This document shows, one piece after another, positions 25,516 through 35,393 of a stretch of 64,000 nt of DNA. This DNA is from Saxidomus purpurata (Eukaryota; Mollusca; Bivalvia; Venerida; Veneridae): assembly GCA_022818135.1 (NCBI GenBank), contig JAFMSR010000018.1, positions 23,470,498-23,534,497 on the forward strand, given 5' to 3'. The notes beneath the pieces were generated by a model. That model saw only the letters and a list, made by a program, of their open reading frames with translations, ran no database searches and was not told where the DNA came from. Made by a program: the position numbers and the translations under genes. Position 1 is the stretch's first letter. Every line of letters begins with the position of its first letter.

Positions 25516-26258
25516 CAGCAGACTCCCAAAATTCCAAACTCCTAAAAATACGGTCACCTAAAAATTCTGGTTGTTTTTTCTCTGCCCTTTTTCTCATCAT
25601 TAACACTAATGGTGAAATATTCCCAAAAATCTGGTCTCTCAATATTCCAAATTCCAGCTGATATTTTGGGTCGAAATATGACATTGTGTATTAAAAGTAC
25701 TCTTAATAATCCAATCTCTGTCTGGTGTGCCGAAGGCGTGAAAATATTTTTGGCGATTATCTCATTCTCAAAGTGTGTCACAAGAGATGAGTGATAGTTT
25801 AACGTCTAACAATGTTCTGTTTATCAAATGTGTTGGAAGTTGATTTCATCTTGTGATTGTTAGATTTTTTAAATCAATCAATATAAAAAAGACAGTTCAA
25901 AACTAAGTAAAGGAAAAGATGAAACAGAAAGCACCGACAGACTTTTTAAAAGTGAAGTATCATTTTTTATGAGTGCTGAACAGTAGGGCGTCAACTTTAT
26001 TAATACAACAAATATTTGATTGAGTTTTAGACTTCACAGCATTTTGTTATTCCGCACCAGATGATGCTGACATTTTAATATTGCAGGTCTTAATTCTGTG
26101 AAATTAAATGTTTAATATGAATTTTAATAAAGACACCTCTGTGATTCCTATACATGTATATCCCATAAACTGTACCAACCAGAGAAATGAAAATTACTCA
26201 TCCCCCAAAAATATGGTCACTTTCGCCGAAAGCCAACCGGAATTTCGAGGTTCTACTG
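25516..26258. mobile_element. Pogo/Tc1-like non-autonomous transposon
   Basis: The ends cagcagactcccaaaattcc (left) and cagtagaacctcgaaattcc (right, reversed) form imperfect TIRs starting CAG and flanked by TA on both sides, as in pogo/Tigger elements. The 743-bp interior has no intact transposase. Internal direct copies of ccaaaaatacggtca-like sequence recur three times. Confidence 0.68.
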
Positions 26259-27396
26259 TACTATCTTGACCATGCTCAGATTGCCAAAAAACAGAATTAG
26301 TAACAATGGTCTACAAAGTTGAAAAAGCAACAAAAACAACTAATCTCTTACAGCGTCAGATTAATGAAATGAATTATTATAGGAATTATTGTAGACTGCC
26401 AAAAAGGGCAGTGTACTCTCTGAGGCAGGGGGCACTTAGCAGTTTTTATGTGTTTAAACTCTTCAGAATAAGAAAATATCTATTCAAATTGAGAGTTCTG
26501 AATTTAAAAAGAGGTAAAAAATCTTCTTTTAAAATACTGAGAAATACTTCTCCAAGAGTATTAGAAGGGTTCTATACCTTTTAAATCTTTGGGTAACAAC
26601 TAAAGTGCAGCAGAGAGGTGTGGGGACAGGGTACAGTACTTTGCTAAAGCACTACAAAAATCCATATTAAATATACATATTAGAAACCTGATCTGATACT
26701 GGAAACCTACAAGCTATCAAGATTTAGCATTCATGTAGAATTAACACAATCAATATAATCCCAAACATTCGGTTTACTAACAAATTCTTTTTACTGCTTC
26801 CAGAACTTATTATCTTATACCAAAACTTAGCAACTGATTCTTATGATGACATATGAAATTGTGCACAAAACAATGAGAGATGACCATGAAGTCCCTGCAG
26901 TGTAGTTCAACTACATAACAAGAAATGTTTGCAATTTTAAAAACAAATAATTGACAGTATCTTTAATAAAAAATTAACTTTACTTTTTATCTACACTAAA
27001 AGTATCAAACTGAATACATTTGTAGCAGAATTGAATGCAATACAGAACTTATGTTTTCTGAAAACCAAACATGTTTTTAGAAGTAACAATTTGTTTTATG
27101 CATATTTTATATTTGCATATTTTTCAAACTGTCATTTTTTGTTGTAGCAATGATACTGAACACTATTCTGTCAATTAAAACTTGTTACAAATTGCAAAAT
27201 ATTACTATCACTACAAGGCCCTAAACCAGTATGGAAAGAAACAATCAGAAATCGTTTCAACATTGCAAGTATTTCTGGACTTGGAGTTCTTTATCATGAT
27301 TGAAATGAGATGATGTTATCACACTATGTGTTGTGTCTATGTTACACATATACTATGTACAATGTCTTGGGTGTTTTGCACTACAATATGCTCCTA

Positions 27397-27534
27397 TCAA
27401 GTGTCGCCTTGACTGGATCGTGCTCGTTTCTCAGGTGGTTCATCGGGGTCTGTGGCATCTGTGCCACCTTTGGCACTTGGATTTATGGTGTGTGCTGATG
27501 TCAGCATGATTGGTACAGGCATACCTGTAGACAT
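27397..27534 (-). CDS. Mef2: MEF2-B terminal coding exon
   Basis: 138 nt including TGA at 27399-27397. It encodes 45 residues ending [13 protein letters not shown]. The KRAR basic cluster aligns with KRxR near the end of other MEF2 proteins and may act as a nuclear localisation signal, but the W-x-T tail is absent. Acceptor gttacag. Confidence 0.85.
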   Translation of the reverse strand: MSTGMPVPIMLTSAHTINPSAKGGTDATDPDEPPEKRARSSQGDT

Positions 27535-30500
27535 CTGTAACATAACAAACAACATCTTAACATGTTAGTCATTCTGATCCTACCAAGTTTCTAAAATGGT
27601 TGTGTCTATCTATCAATATGGACAGTACCATACTTTGTGTCTATCTATCAATATGGACAGTACCATACTTTGTGTCTATCTATCAATATGGACAGTACCA
27701 TACTTTGTGTCTATCTATCAATATGGACAGTACCATACTTTGTGTCTATCTATCAATATGGACAGTACCATACTTTGTGTCTATCTATCTATATGGACAG
27801 TACCATACTTTGTGTCTAACTATCAATATGAACGTACCATACTTTGTGTCTATCTATCAATATGGACAGTACCATACTTTGTGTCTATCTATCAATATGG
27901 ACAGTACCATACTTTGTTCAAAGGGGGAAATCCATGAACATTTACTCACTGAACAGCTTATAGTGAAGATTATGATCAGACAAGTACATTTGCAGTCACT
28001 TACTCAAAGTAGTCACTTTTGTGAATCAGTAAGAAAGTTGCTTATAACATGTTCTGCTGCAACTTCAAATCAAGTTAAGATCAATACCCCCATAACTGGT
28101 AATGTGAAACCGCCCATAGTAATCAGCTTGAATGACTACATTGATAGAACTGGCTTCTCTTTGCTTTAACAGACAAATGTTTCATTATATTACCACATTT
28201 GTAGTTTTTCTTCAAGCAAATTGTCCATTTTTATTTCAGTATCACAAGTGCCATTGTAATTTCCTAAATCTCTTTTTTTGGAATTCCTGCACACACTAAA
28301 CTTCATACATAATGAAACACTACTAAATAATTTCACAGAAATTTGATAAAATGGAGAATTTGATCATCCCTCATTACGCTTACCATATCACAACAGGCTT
28401 TTGTGTGACACAAACACAGACATGTGTGAAGACTTAATTTAGACTATCATCCAATATTTAAATAAGCTAAATCTACTTCCATTCGGTTGAAAACAACAAA
28501 CCTTTGGTAATCTAGCCCAGTCTGGATATATTGGTACCTGACCTGGAAGGTCAAATCCACTTGATCATTAAACAATTGAATACAGTCATTCTTTAAACCT
28601 AAATATAACAAACACGAAAGACTCTAGTTTCTGGCTTTTTTTCGGTTGCTGTTTGATGCTGGCTTCAACACTGCCAACTTTCTCACATAACGGGTTTGGT
28701 TGGTACCGGAGCTTAAACAAATCAACTTCAATCAGCTTACCTGTGCTGGGACTGTTATTGATTGGGTCCCAAGTGAGAGAGATCCTGCTACACTCTCCAG
28801 TTTTTCAGATGGTTCCAACTTCACATTTTTATCCAGGTGGGCTTTCAGCTGTGACATGTTGATCAGTGGGAACTGTAACTGACCTGTACTGGTTGGTGTC
28901 AATGCTATACCTTGACTGAAAATATTGCAATATTCTGTAAGTTTGCTTTAACTTTGGTTGCTACATTCAGCTCAAGCTTCTATGTTAATTAGAGTAAAAC
29001 AACTGTTACTATAATTTGGCATATGCCCCCAAATGGCAGCTTTTATTGAAAATAGCAGCACACTTTACTTTATGCAGGTAGTACATCAAGATATAAATCA
29101 GTACAAATATGAAATGACAGTAATCTTATTTTTTTGAGGCCTTCAATAAATACAACATTCATATACACACGCACAAACAAATGATAATTTCACCCCCCTA
29201 AAAAAATGAAAAAATATTTTTTTACCTATTCACAGAACTTCTAGAAAAGACAGCTTTGTGTGGCAACATGGCTATTACAGAAGGTGTAGCTTTGGGTTGG
29301 GGTTTTGATGTGAGTTTCAACATTATTTTGTGACAAATTTCTCTGCTCCAACAAACATATTATCTATCTGGTAAGACCGGATCACTACTAGTTTGGTTGA
29401 CTGTTAAAGAAGCCCTATCCTAGGGGAAAATATCAGGCTTACTAATATTACTTTGTTTTAACAATTCATACACTGACATGATTGTGTAGCTACCTTGTCA
29501 ATACTCCAGCAGCCTGTACAGCAGCTGTTAATGGTCCAACACTGATCTGCGATAGAAGTGGTTGCATAAGTGACTCCAAATCTGCACTGTTTATATTCAA
29601 ACCACCTGAAATAATAAATTTCTATATGTTAGCAGTACTAGACATGTTAACACATATAACAGGCCTTTTAAGCTATGGACCTGGATATAGCATGTGACAT
29701 TTTGTCCCACTGTGGTAAACAACTGTCCCATAGTCACATAGTGGTGATAAGTTGTGCAAAGTCAATTACAAACTAGAGATTGTTTTTCACGAAAAAACCT
29801 TGATCTATGAGTTAGTAACCCTAAATTATAATATGCACAAGTAGACTTCATTCTGATGCTTCCTGCGAAGTTATATGAAAATCCAGCAAGGGTTTTGGAG
29901 AAGCACAGAATATGATTTGAATCTGTTTTTGGGTCCCTGTGACCTTGACCTTTGAGTTAGTGGCCCCAAATTATGATATGCACAACTAGACTTCATACTG
30001 ATGTTTCCTGCAAAATGTTATGAAAATCCAGTGAGGGGGGTATTGGAGAAGAAGCATGTTGAAGATTTTACTGAATATTATAAATATATATATATAGATA
30101 TATATGCAAAATCTTCAAAGTCCTGAAACTCATACACTAATCAATGAAGCAGAAAATCCTGACGATATGCACAACTACACTTGGTACTAAACAGTTCTAC
30201 CAAGTTTCAGTAAAAACAATCTGGAAGTGTCAGGGGAGTTGCATGGACAAACTTTTGTGACAGATGGATGAACAGACAGACAGCACCAAATCAATACGTC
30301 TCCCCCACTAGAGGGGAGACATAATTATTCCATGCATGGGGAAGTTACAGCACGGAAAAGGTCTCTTCTGTTCATTTTTTACCTTTAATCTGCAAGTGTG
30401 ACTTTTTGGCTTTTGTGCACTACATGCTGCCCCATTGTGGGGATTAACTGTGCCATCTCAATTCAAAATCCTTTGATGCATGAGGAAGTTACAGCTTGGA

Positions 30501-33500
30501 CATCGTTTTATGTGTCCATTTTTATGTGGACTTGACAAAATTCATGACTTGACTCGTATCTACTTACTGGACAGATTTATACCAACTGAGCTTTCAAGCT
30601 GTATCGTCAATGTGCATATCAATTTATAAACATATCCCTGTCCTCAGCAACACATATTAACCACAATTTATGCAGTTTGAAACCAGCTGTACATACAACA
30701 TGTTCAATGCAGCAGTCCATATTTATATGACATGTTCTATGTAACATTTTTCACTTTAAACTGGAAATAAAATCTGTTAAGATGTTGTGCCAAATTCAGA
30801 GAAAATAATGAGTAACATACAGGCAGTGCTGCCATTCAATTGAACCCGAGATGAAGATAGACAAAAGTCATTGTTTGAAAAGAAAATCTGATAACTTGTA
30901 CATTTGTAACAAATCACATTTTCATGTTGATGAACACAGATCTGAACAATCTTCATAGAGGTCCACTACATGCTTTATTCCAAATATCTAAGCTCTGGGC
31001 CTAGTGGGTCTAGACAAGAAGAGTTCTAAAGTTATCCCTATAGAAAACCATGTTAAATTGAGTAACCCCCAATCAGCAGGGGCAGTTTTCATCAGGTGAT
31101 TACGTTTAAACAATATCCGTACAGGGTCACTACGCTGTGTGGTTTCAGAAGAAGTTTTTTAAAATTTCCCTCTAACTAACAAGCATGTAAAATCAAGCGA
31201 CACCCGAGGCAGGGTCAATTTCGACCAGGTCATGATATGAGCAATCTTGGTAGAGGTCCACTAGAAAATGTTACATGCAAAATATCTAAGTTCTGGGCCT
31301 TCCTGTTTTTGAGAAGAAGATTTTTTAGTTTTTCCTTTCCACTGTGATGGAAACCAGAGTTCTACATGGACTAGAATTATTTAAACAACTGTAATTGAGC
31401 TTGGAGCACGCAAGGAACATCCCTGCCAAGCTTCATCAACATTGGCCTGGTTGTTTCAGAGGAGATATTGTTTGAAGGAAAATGTGAAAATGTGACGTAC
31501 TACAGACCCCTGATGGCGAGCGATCCTCATAGGCTAGTAATGCTTGAAAATATTAACAACAGATAAAAATTTCTATTTTACAAAACAAATATTTATGAGA
31601 ATACATATATTCTTGTAGATGACATACTTGGTAGTAATGCTGACTGAAGATTTGATGGTAAGCCTCCACCACTAGGTGTTGCTATGGATACTACAGGTGT
31701 TTCCAATGCTGTGCTTTGTTGTTTCAATTGCTGTAACTGAAACAAAGTTATACACGAGTTATATATGACAGCATTACACAGTTACAGATAGAAGTCTTCC
31801 CTGGGACAGTAAGGTAAAGTCATAGCATATTCGCTAGGATGAAAATATATTTACTGAAATGTCAATTTATGGATTAAAAAAGTTCCCAGAGATAATTTGG
31901 AGGATGTTGATATCTTGTCAACTGACGAAAGGTAACACTGATTTCCTTGTATCCTTTAAATCCTAAAAGGTTTCTAGTGATGGTAACACCATGTAAAGGG
32001 TGTGAGATTTATATTCTACGACCTTTAACTTAACCCTTCTAAATTTCTTAAGTGGACTTTTATATTTCAATTATTTGTTCAAATGGGTACTAGGAAACAG
32101 TGCAGCTCATGATCTACACTGATTGTAAATGCAGAGTCAATTCCCATAAAAACAAGACATCTCACTTAACTACCTGTGCAACAACTCCTCCAGAATCTTT
32201 GGGTATAACCACTCGCAGATTTGGTCTTCCTCTTATTCCACTAGGACTCTCCTCTGTTGATTCTCTTGACTGCTGCAGTGCCACTGGTGCTGGTGAAGTG
32301 CTTGGCTGGGGCTGTGGACTTGGGGACACTCGGTTCTGTACCTGGGCTGGACTCAAACTAGCAACTGTAAAATGTTCACTTGTCTTTAGTAATAAAACAT
32401 ATCAGATAAAAAGAAGGAGCTGTCTGGCCATACGCAGTTAATAGTGTATACCTTTCATTTTCTAACATGGCAAGCACTTTAAGGTACGGGTAAGTACAAA
32501 CAGATTGTTTTACACAAAGGAAAACCATTTAAGAAACATTTACTTACCATTAGGACTGTGTGATGAGCCAACAGTGGCTGCATTACTTCCATGGGGCAGA
32601 AGAACAATGTTTGTCCCCTGGGCAAGGCCCTGGTTTGTAAACTGCTGGGCACTACTGTATGATATATTGGACACAGGTACTGACACTGGCATCACACTTG
32701 TGTTTGCCTGAGGCTGCACAGATCCAAACTAAAATAAATTTCTAAGGTGATAAAAATTGATTCAGCTCACATTTAGTATGATTTACATATATTACTATCC
32801 TATGAAATGCTACAAATTTTAACTTCTAGCCTGGCTCCTTCTGTTTTATAAAATTTCACCTGAACAAATAAGGAAATCAATTGTTGTAAAATCTACAATA
32901 ACCTACATTTTGATGTGTGTGCCATTACTATGTCATAAATGACGTCAAACTGTGACTCATGATGCTTAATTTCTGTGTAATATATATACTTTAAAATATA
33001 GTATGTAGCATTTCATCTTGATAGTTTGTCCTGTTAGAATCTAAATATGTATTTAAGCAGTGTTCATCATCTAATAAACCATGACTAAGAGTTCCGATGT
33101 CCAATAATAAACCATAAGGACTGAACAGGTATTATTTCTTAAATAATCAGACATACAAAAGCAAGCTAAACAGATTGACAGAAGTCTCAGTTACCAACAT
33201 TCTGTATGGGCAGTAACCAGAAATGTTAGTTGTAACTGTCAATCTGTTTACATTGCTATGTCATTTCTGATCACATTTTAGCTTTAACCTATAAAATACT
33301 TTATAATTTGTTTCCCTCATTATACATAATGGCATATTTGCTGTTAGGGTGTTGGTAATGTTCTTTACCCACTGCACTAGGCCATGGATATGTGAGTAGT
33401 AATGAAGACTTACCATGACAGTAGAGCTTCTATCACCTCCTCCAGCTAATGCTTGGGCATAAGCTTCATCTATCTTCCTGTACTTAGCCTCGGTGCCTGG

Positions 33501-34680
33501 TGTCAACGTATAGGCCTCATCGTCCTCATCCAGTTCTTTATTATCTCCCTTCTTGTTTAACATCTAGCATATAAAGTAATTACAATATTAAAAGACAAAA
33601 AACTCATAACATGAGACACAGGACGTTCACCTGCTCAATATGGTCAACACAGTATTTCAATAACAGGATATTAAACTAAGCTATGAATACCTACTCAGTG
33701 AAACCACTTTCAAAAAACTTTTTCTCATAAGCATGTACATTAACTTTAACACAGGAAAAAAAGACAGAGCAGTCCATATTCTATAATAAATTGAAACTGT
33801 CTTTAGAACAGTGAAGTATAACTAGAAACTCAAGAATGAATTATTTGAAACCTCATTTTGCTAATAATCTTACATGAACAAATCTGAACCAAACTTACAT
33901 CAATGATATCCTTGTTTGTCTGACTGACAACTGTGTCATTGTACTCAGTGTACTTCAGGAGTACTTTGTCCATGTCTGAGCTTGCATACTGGTAAAGTTT
34001 GTTATTGCTAGTGAAGATAATCAGTGCTATCTCACAGTCACATAGCACACTTAACTCGTATGCTTTCTTCATCAGACCAAACTTCCTCTTTGTGAATGTT
34101 ACCTGAAAGTCACAACATACGATTGACTCATATTTGATTCAATTATTAATTGAAACTAAAGCAGAAGTTAGGAACAATAACTTAATAAGTGTTTACTATA
34201 ATCCTTTATTTATTTTCTGCTTAGGGTTTTTATGTTCATTTCAAGTTGTTAATGGTAAGTTTCATCAATTTACAGACCAGATGTTTACCCTACCACTGTT
34301 TCTGGGAAGGACCAGTATCAGATATCTATGACCCTTGATAAGAAAGTAAAGAAACTGCCCACTCTCTCACTTAAAAGAGACCTATTTGATTACAAAGCCA
34401 AAAGATATCACCCTCAATCAATGAGAGGTCATGTGATTTCAAGTGACTCTAACCACTAATCTAAGGAGATGGTCAGTGAGTATGGTCACTATTTATCTGA
34501 ATTCGAATGACGTATGTACACCAATTCTAAAATATGGTAAAATAAAATACCCAGTCCCTTTTTTGCTTCAGAGTGAAGTGTGTTAGTTTCCAAAGCAATT
34601 GATATATTTGACATAATATTACTTGCCTGTCTATTTCTTTCATCATTGATGCGTGTAATTGAGATCTTTTTCCTGCCCAT
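27397..34680 (-). CDS. Mef2: MEF2-B: complete second MEF2 MADS-box transcription factor, nine coding exons, 437 residues
   Basis: Joining exons 34680-34627, 34102-33899, 33563-33414, 32728-32548, 32364-32174, 31736-31628, 29605-29494, 28915-28741 and 27534-27397 gives one frame of 1314 nt including TGA. Residues 1-57 form the MADS box ([18 protein letters not shown], then [20 protein letters not shown]) and 58-86 the MEF2 domain ([20 protein letters not shown]). Residues 86-136 match the alternative exon LNKK...[15 protein letters not shown], 243-251 are the conserved RPNLRVVIP, and 273-282 are [10 protein letters not shown]. It is a sequence-specific DNA-binding activator of the nucleus. The start is MGRKK by family convention; an in-frame Met 19 codons upstream lies in the same exon but is probably 5' UTR. 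Oddities: Gln7 to Ser and Met12 to Asn in the DNA-contacting N-terminus, sumoylation core VKLE without Ser-Pro, C-terminus [10 protein letters not shown] without W-x-T, and a GC donor in intron 1. It converges on MEF2-A. Confidence 0.95.
27602..28000 (+). repeat. 35-bp minisatellite (nine copies) at the end of a dispersed repeat copy
   Basis: gtgtctatctatcaatatgg then acagtaccatacttt repeats every 35 bp from 27602 to 27915 (one unit 33 bp). Right after it, ttcaaagggg, ttactcactgaacag and gattatgatcagac continue into the dispersed repeat seen at 12815 and 17755. Because 35 is not a multiple of three, all three frames read the same peptide pattern, so the open frames are artefacts. Confidence 0.9.
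28741..28915 (-). CDS. Mef2: MEF2-B exon 8
   Basis: 175 nt, phase 2 to 0. It contains [13 protein letters not shown], the positional equivalent of the IKSEPISP sumoylation motif, with psi-K-x-E kept but the Ser-Pro lost. Acceptor ttttcag, donor CAG|gtaagc. Confidence 0.88.
29494..29605 (-). CDS. Mef2: MEF2-B exon 7
   Basis: 112 nt, phase 1 to 2. [13 protein letters not shown] corresponds to YSLTSADLSSL of vertebrate MEF2. Acceptor atttcag, donor AAG|gtagct. Same phases as MEF2-A 6419-6566. Confidence 0.9.
29780..30320 (+). repeat. Two-unit degenerate repeat in a MEF2-B intron
   Basis: gagttagtaaccctaaatta and its second version gagttagtggccccaaatta start units of about 150-190 bp that share gatatgcacaactagacttc and atgaaaatccag. 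It ends gacagacagcacc...cactagaggggag. Confidence 0.6.
30930..31535 (+). repeat. Second copy of the 21.8-kb dispersed repeat, in a MEF2-B intron
   Basis: gaggtccactacatg, ccaaatatctaagctctggg, cttcatcaacattggcctgg, and the end gatggcgagcgatcct match the copy at 21800-22430 in order. Confidence 0.72.
31628..31736 (-). CDS. Mef2: MEF2-B exon 6
   Basis: 109 nt, phase 0 to 1. [20 protein letters not shown] and the residues after it match the vertebrate STPVVSVATPS block. Same phases as MEF2-A 5345-5441. Confidence 0.92.
32080..32150 (+). repeat. Partial copy of the dispersed 'gcagatcatgatcag' family in a MEF2-B intron
   Basis: ggaaacagtgcagctcatga, tctacactgattg and gcagagtcaattccc. Confidence 0.5.
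32174..32364 (-). CDS. Mef2: MEF2-B exon 5 with RPNLRVVIP
   Basis: 191 nt, phase 1 to 0. A Pro/Ser-rich segment is followed by [15 protein letters not shown], the most conserved block of MEF2 activators outside the MADS/MEF2 domain (KPDLRVVIPP in vertebrates). Acceptor tttacag, donor CAG|gtagtt. Confidence 0.93.
32548..32728 (-). CDS. Mef2: MEF2-B exon 4
   Basis: 181 nt, phase 0 to 1, encoding [11 protein letters not shown]...VGSSHSPN, a Ser/Gln/Asn-rich transactivation-type stretch with no further motif. Acceptor attttag, donor AATG|gtaagt. Confidence 0.88.
33414..33563 (-). CDS. Mef2: MEF2-B exon 3 (post-MEF2-domain segment)
   Basis: 150 nt, phase 0 to 0, 50 residues. [28 protein letters not shown] resembles the alpha2-type alternative exon of vertebrate MEF2 (LNKK...LTPRTEEKYKKINEE). 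Donor ATG|gtaagt. No mutually exclusive alpha1-like exon was recognised in the adjoining introns. Confidence 0.92.
33899..34102 (-). CDS. Mef2: MEF2-B exon 2 (rest of MADS box and MEF2 domain)
   Basis: 204 nt, phase 0 at both ends, 68 residues from VTFTKRKFG to NKDIID. Length and borders are identical to the corresponding vertebrate MEF2 exon. Acceptor tttcag, donor GAT|gtaagt. Confidence 0.95.
34627..34680 (-). CDS. Mef2: MEF2-B coding exon 1 (MADS N-terminus)
   Basis: It encodes [18 protein letters not shown], 18 residues, ending exactly where animal MEF2 genes have their first coding intron. The donor is CAG|GCAAGT, a GC-AG intron with otherwise perfect consensus. The exon probably starts at 34739 after the acceptor ctatttcag, giving a 59-nt 5' UTR segment, so at least one more 5' non-coding exon is expected upstream. 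Confidence 0.93.
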
Positions 34681-34799
34681 GGTTAATTCAAATTCAAATT
34701 TAAAGTCTTGATTCAAAGTAGAAACTATCTGCAACACTCCTGAAATAGATGATTAAATAATATTATGAAGACACACATCAAAAGACATATGGTCTTCTC

Positions 34800-35012
34800 A
34801 TTAAAGATGCCCCAAATTTTTACTAATCACCCTTACAATCTTTTTGATCTGATTTGAAGCAAATTTCATAAAGGTCCGTCCATGAAAAATTTATATTAGC
34901 TTGTATTCTTGGATGAGACCTCGGCATGTCTCCTACCATGCCTATACCTAACAAAATGTGATTTTTCTTAGTCCAAAACAGGAGAGATTTACTTGACTGC
35001 AATTTCGAGTCA
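34800..35012 (-). repeat. Inverted repeat arm A (partner at 37402-37572)
   Basis: Reverse complement reads aaattgcagtcaagtaaatc, ggtataggcatggtaggaga, catgccgagg and ttcatggacggacctttatg, matching the arm at 37402-37572 in order with small gaps. Confidence 0.72.
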
Positions 35013-35242
35013 CACTTTATGACTTAAATTAGGTAACAAAAAAAACATTATGTGAAAATTGTTGGGTGTTTCGTCCAAATTGGGGATGTCTTGGTTCGGG
35101 GGTGTTTTGACAATTTTCTGACAATTTAAGTTATGTGTACATGACCAAATTATATTTAAGCATGCAACATTCATTGATCGCTATGGACCATTAAAGCAGA
35201 AATGACCAGTAGGATACATGACAAATTTATCAGGGATCTTAT

Positions 35243-35393
35243 GTCAGTTTACTTGGTTATATTATTTGACCAAGATCCATTAGATTAATTAATGTATATG
35301 TAAGATCCATTACATTAATGTATGTGTAAGATTCTTACACATGCATTAATATAATGGATCTTGGTCAAATAATATAATCAAGTAAACTGACAT
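35243..35393. repeat. Palindromic hairpin element upstream of MEF2-B exon 1
   Basis: tatgtcagtttacttggtta...gaccaagatccatta at the left is the inverse of taatggatcttggtc...taatcaagtaaactgacata at the right, with short spacer duplications between. MITE-like. Confidence 0.85.

Larger units (their letters stand above)
22440..27396 (-). other. Probable long 3' UTR and flank of MEF2-B
   Basis: No coding exon is recognised. The stretch is AT-rich and mostly single-copy in appearance, but contains a minus-strand SINE (about 23760-24105) and a pogo-like element (25516-26258). On the minus strand aataaa occurs near 24303, 23288 and 22986, so several ends are possible. Extent is inference. Confidence 0.35.

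Noticed and set aside
27596..28169. Protein with repeated [15 protein letters not shown] units
   Set aside because: It is a 35-bp minisatellite; the same peptide pattern appears in all three frames, which a real coding repeat would not do.
5345..34680. The two MEF2 parts being one gene or two haplotypes of it
   Set aside because: They lie on opposite strands, and the homologous C-terminal exons differ in sequence, length and intron number well beyond allelic variation.
34489..34737. MEF2-B starting at the upstream in-frame Met (34737)
   Set aside because: All known animal MEF2 proteins start at MGRKK, and the extra 19 residues are not conserved; the upstream acceptor suggests this is 5' UTR.
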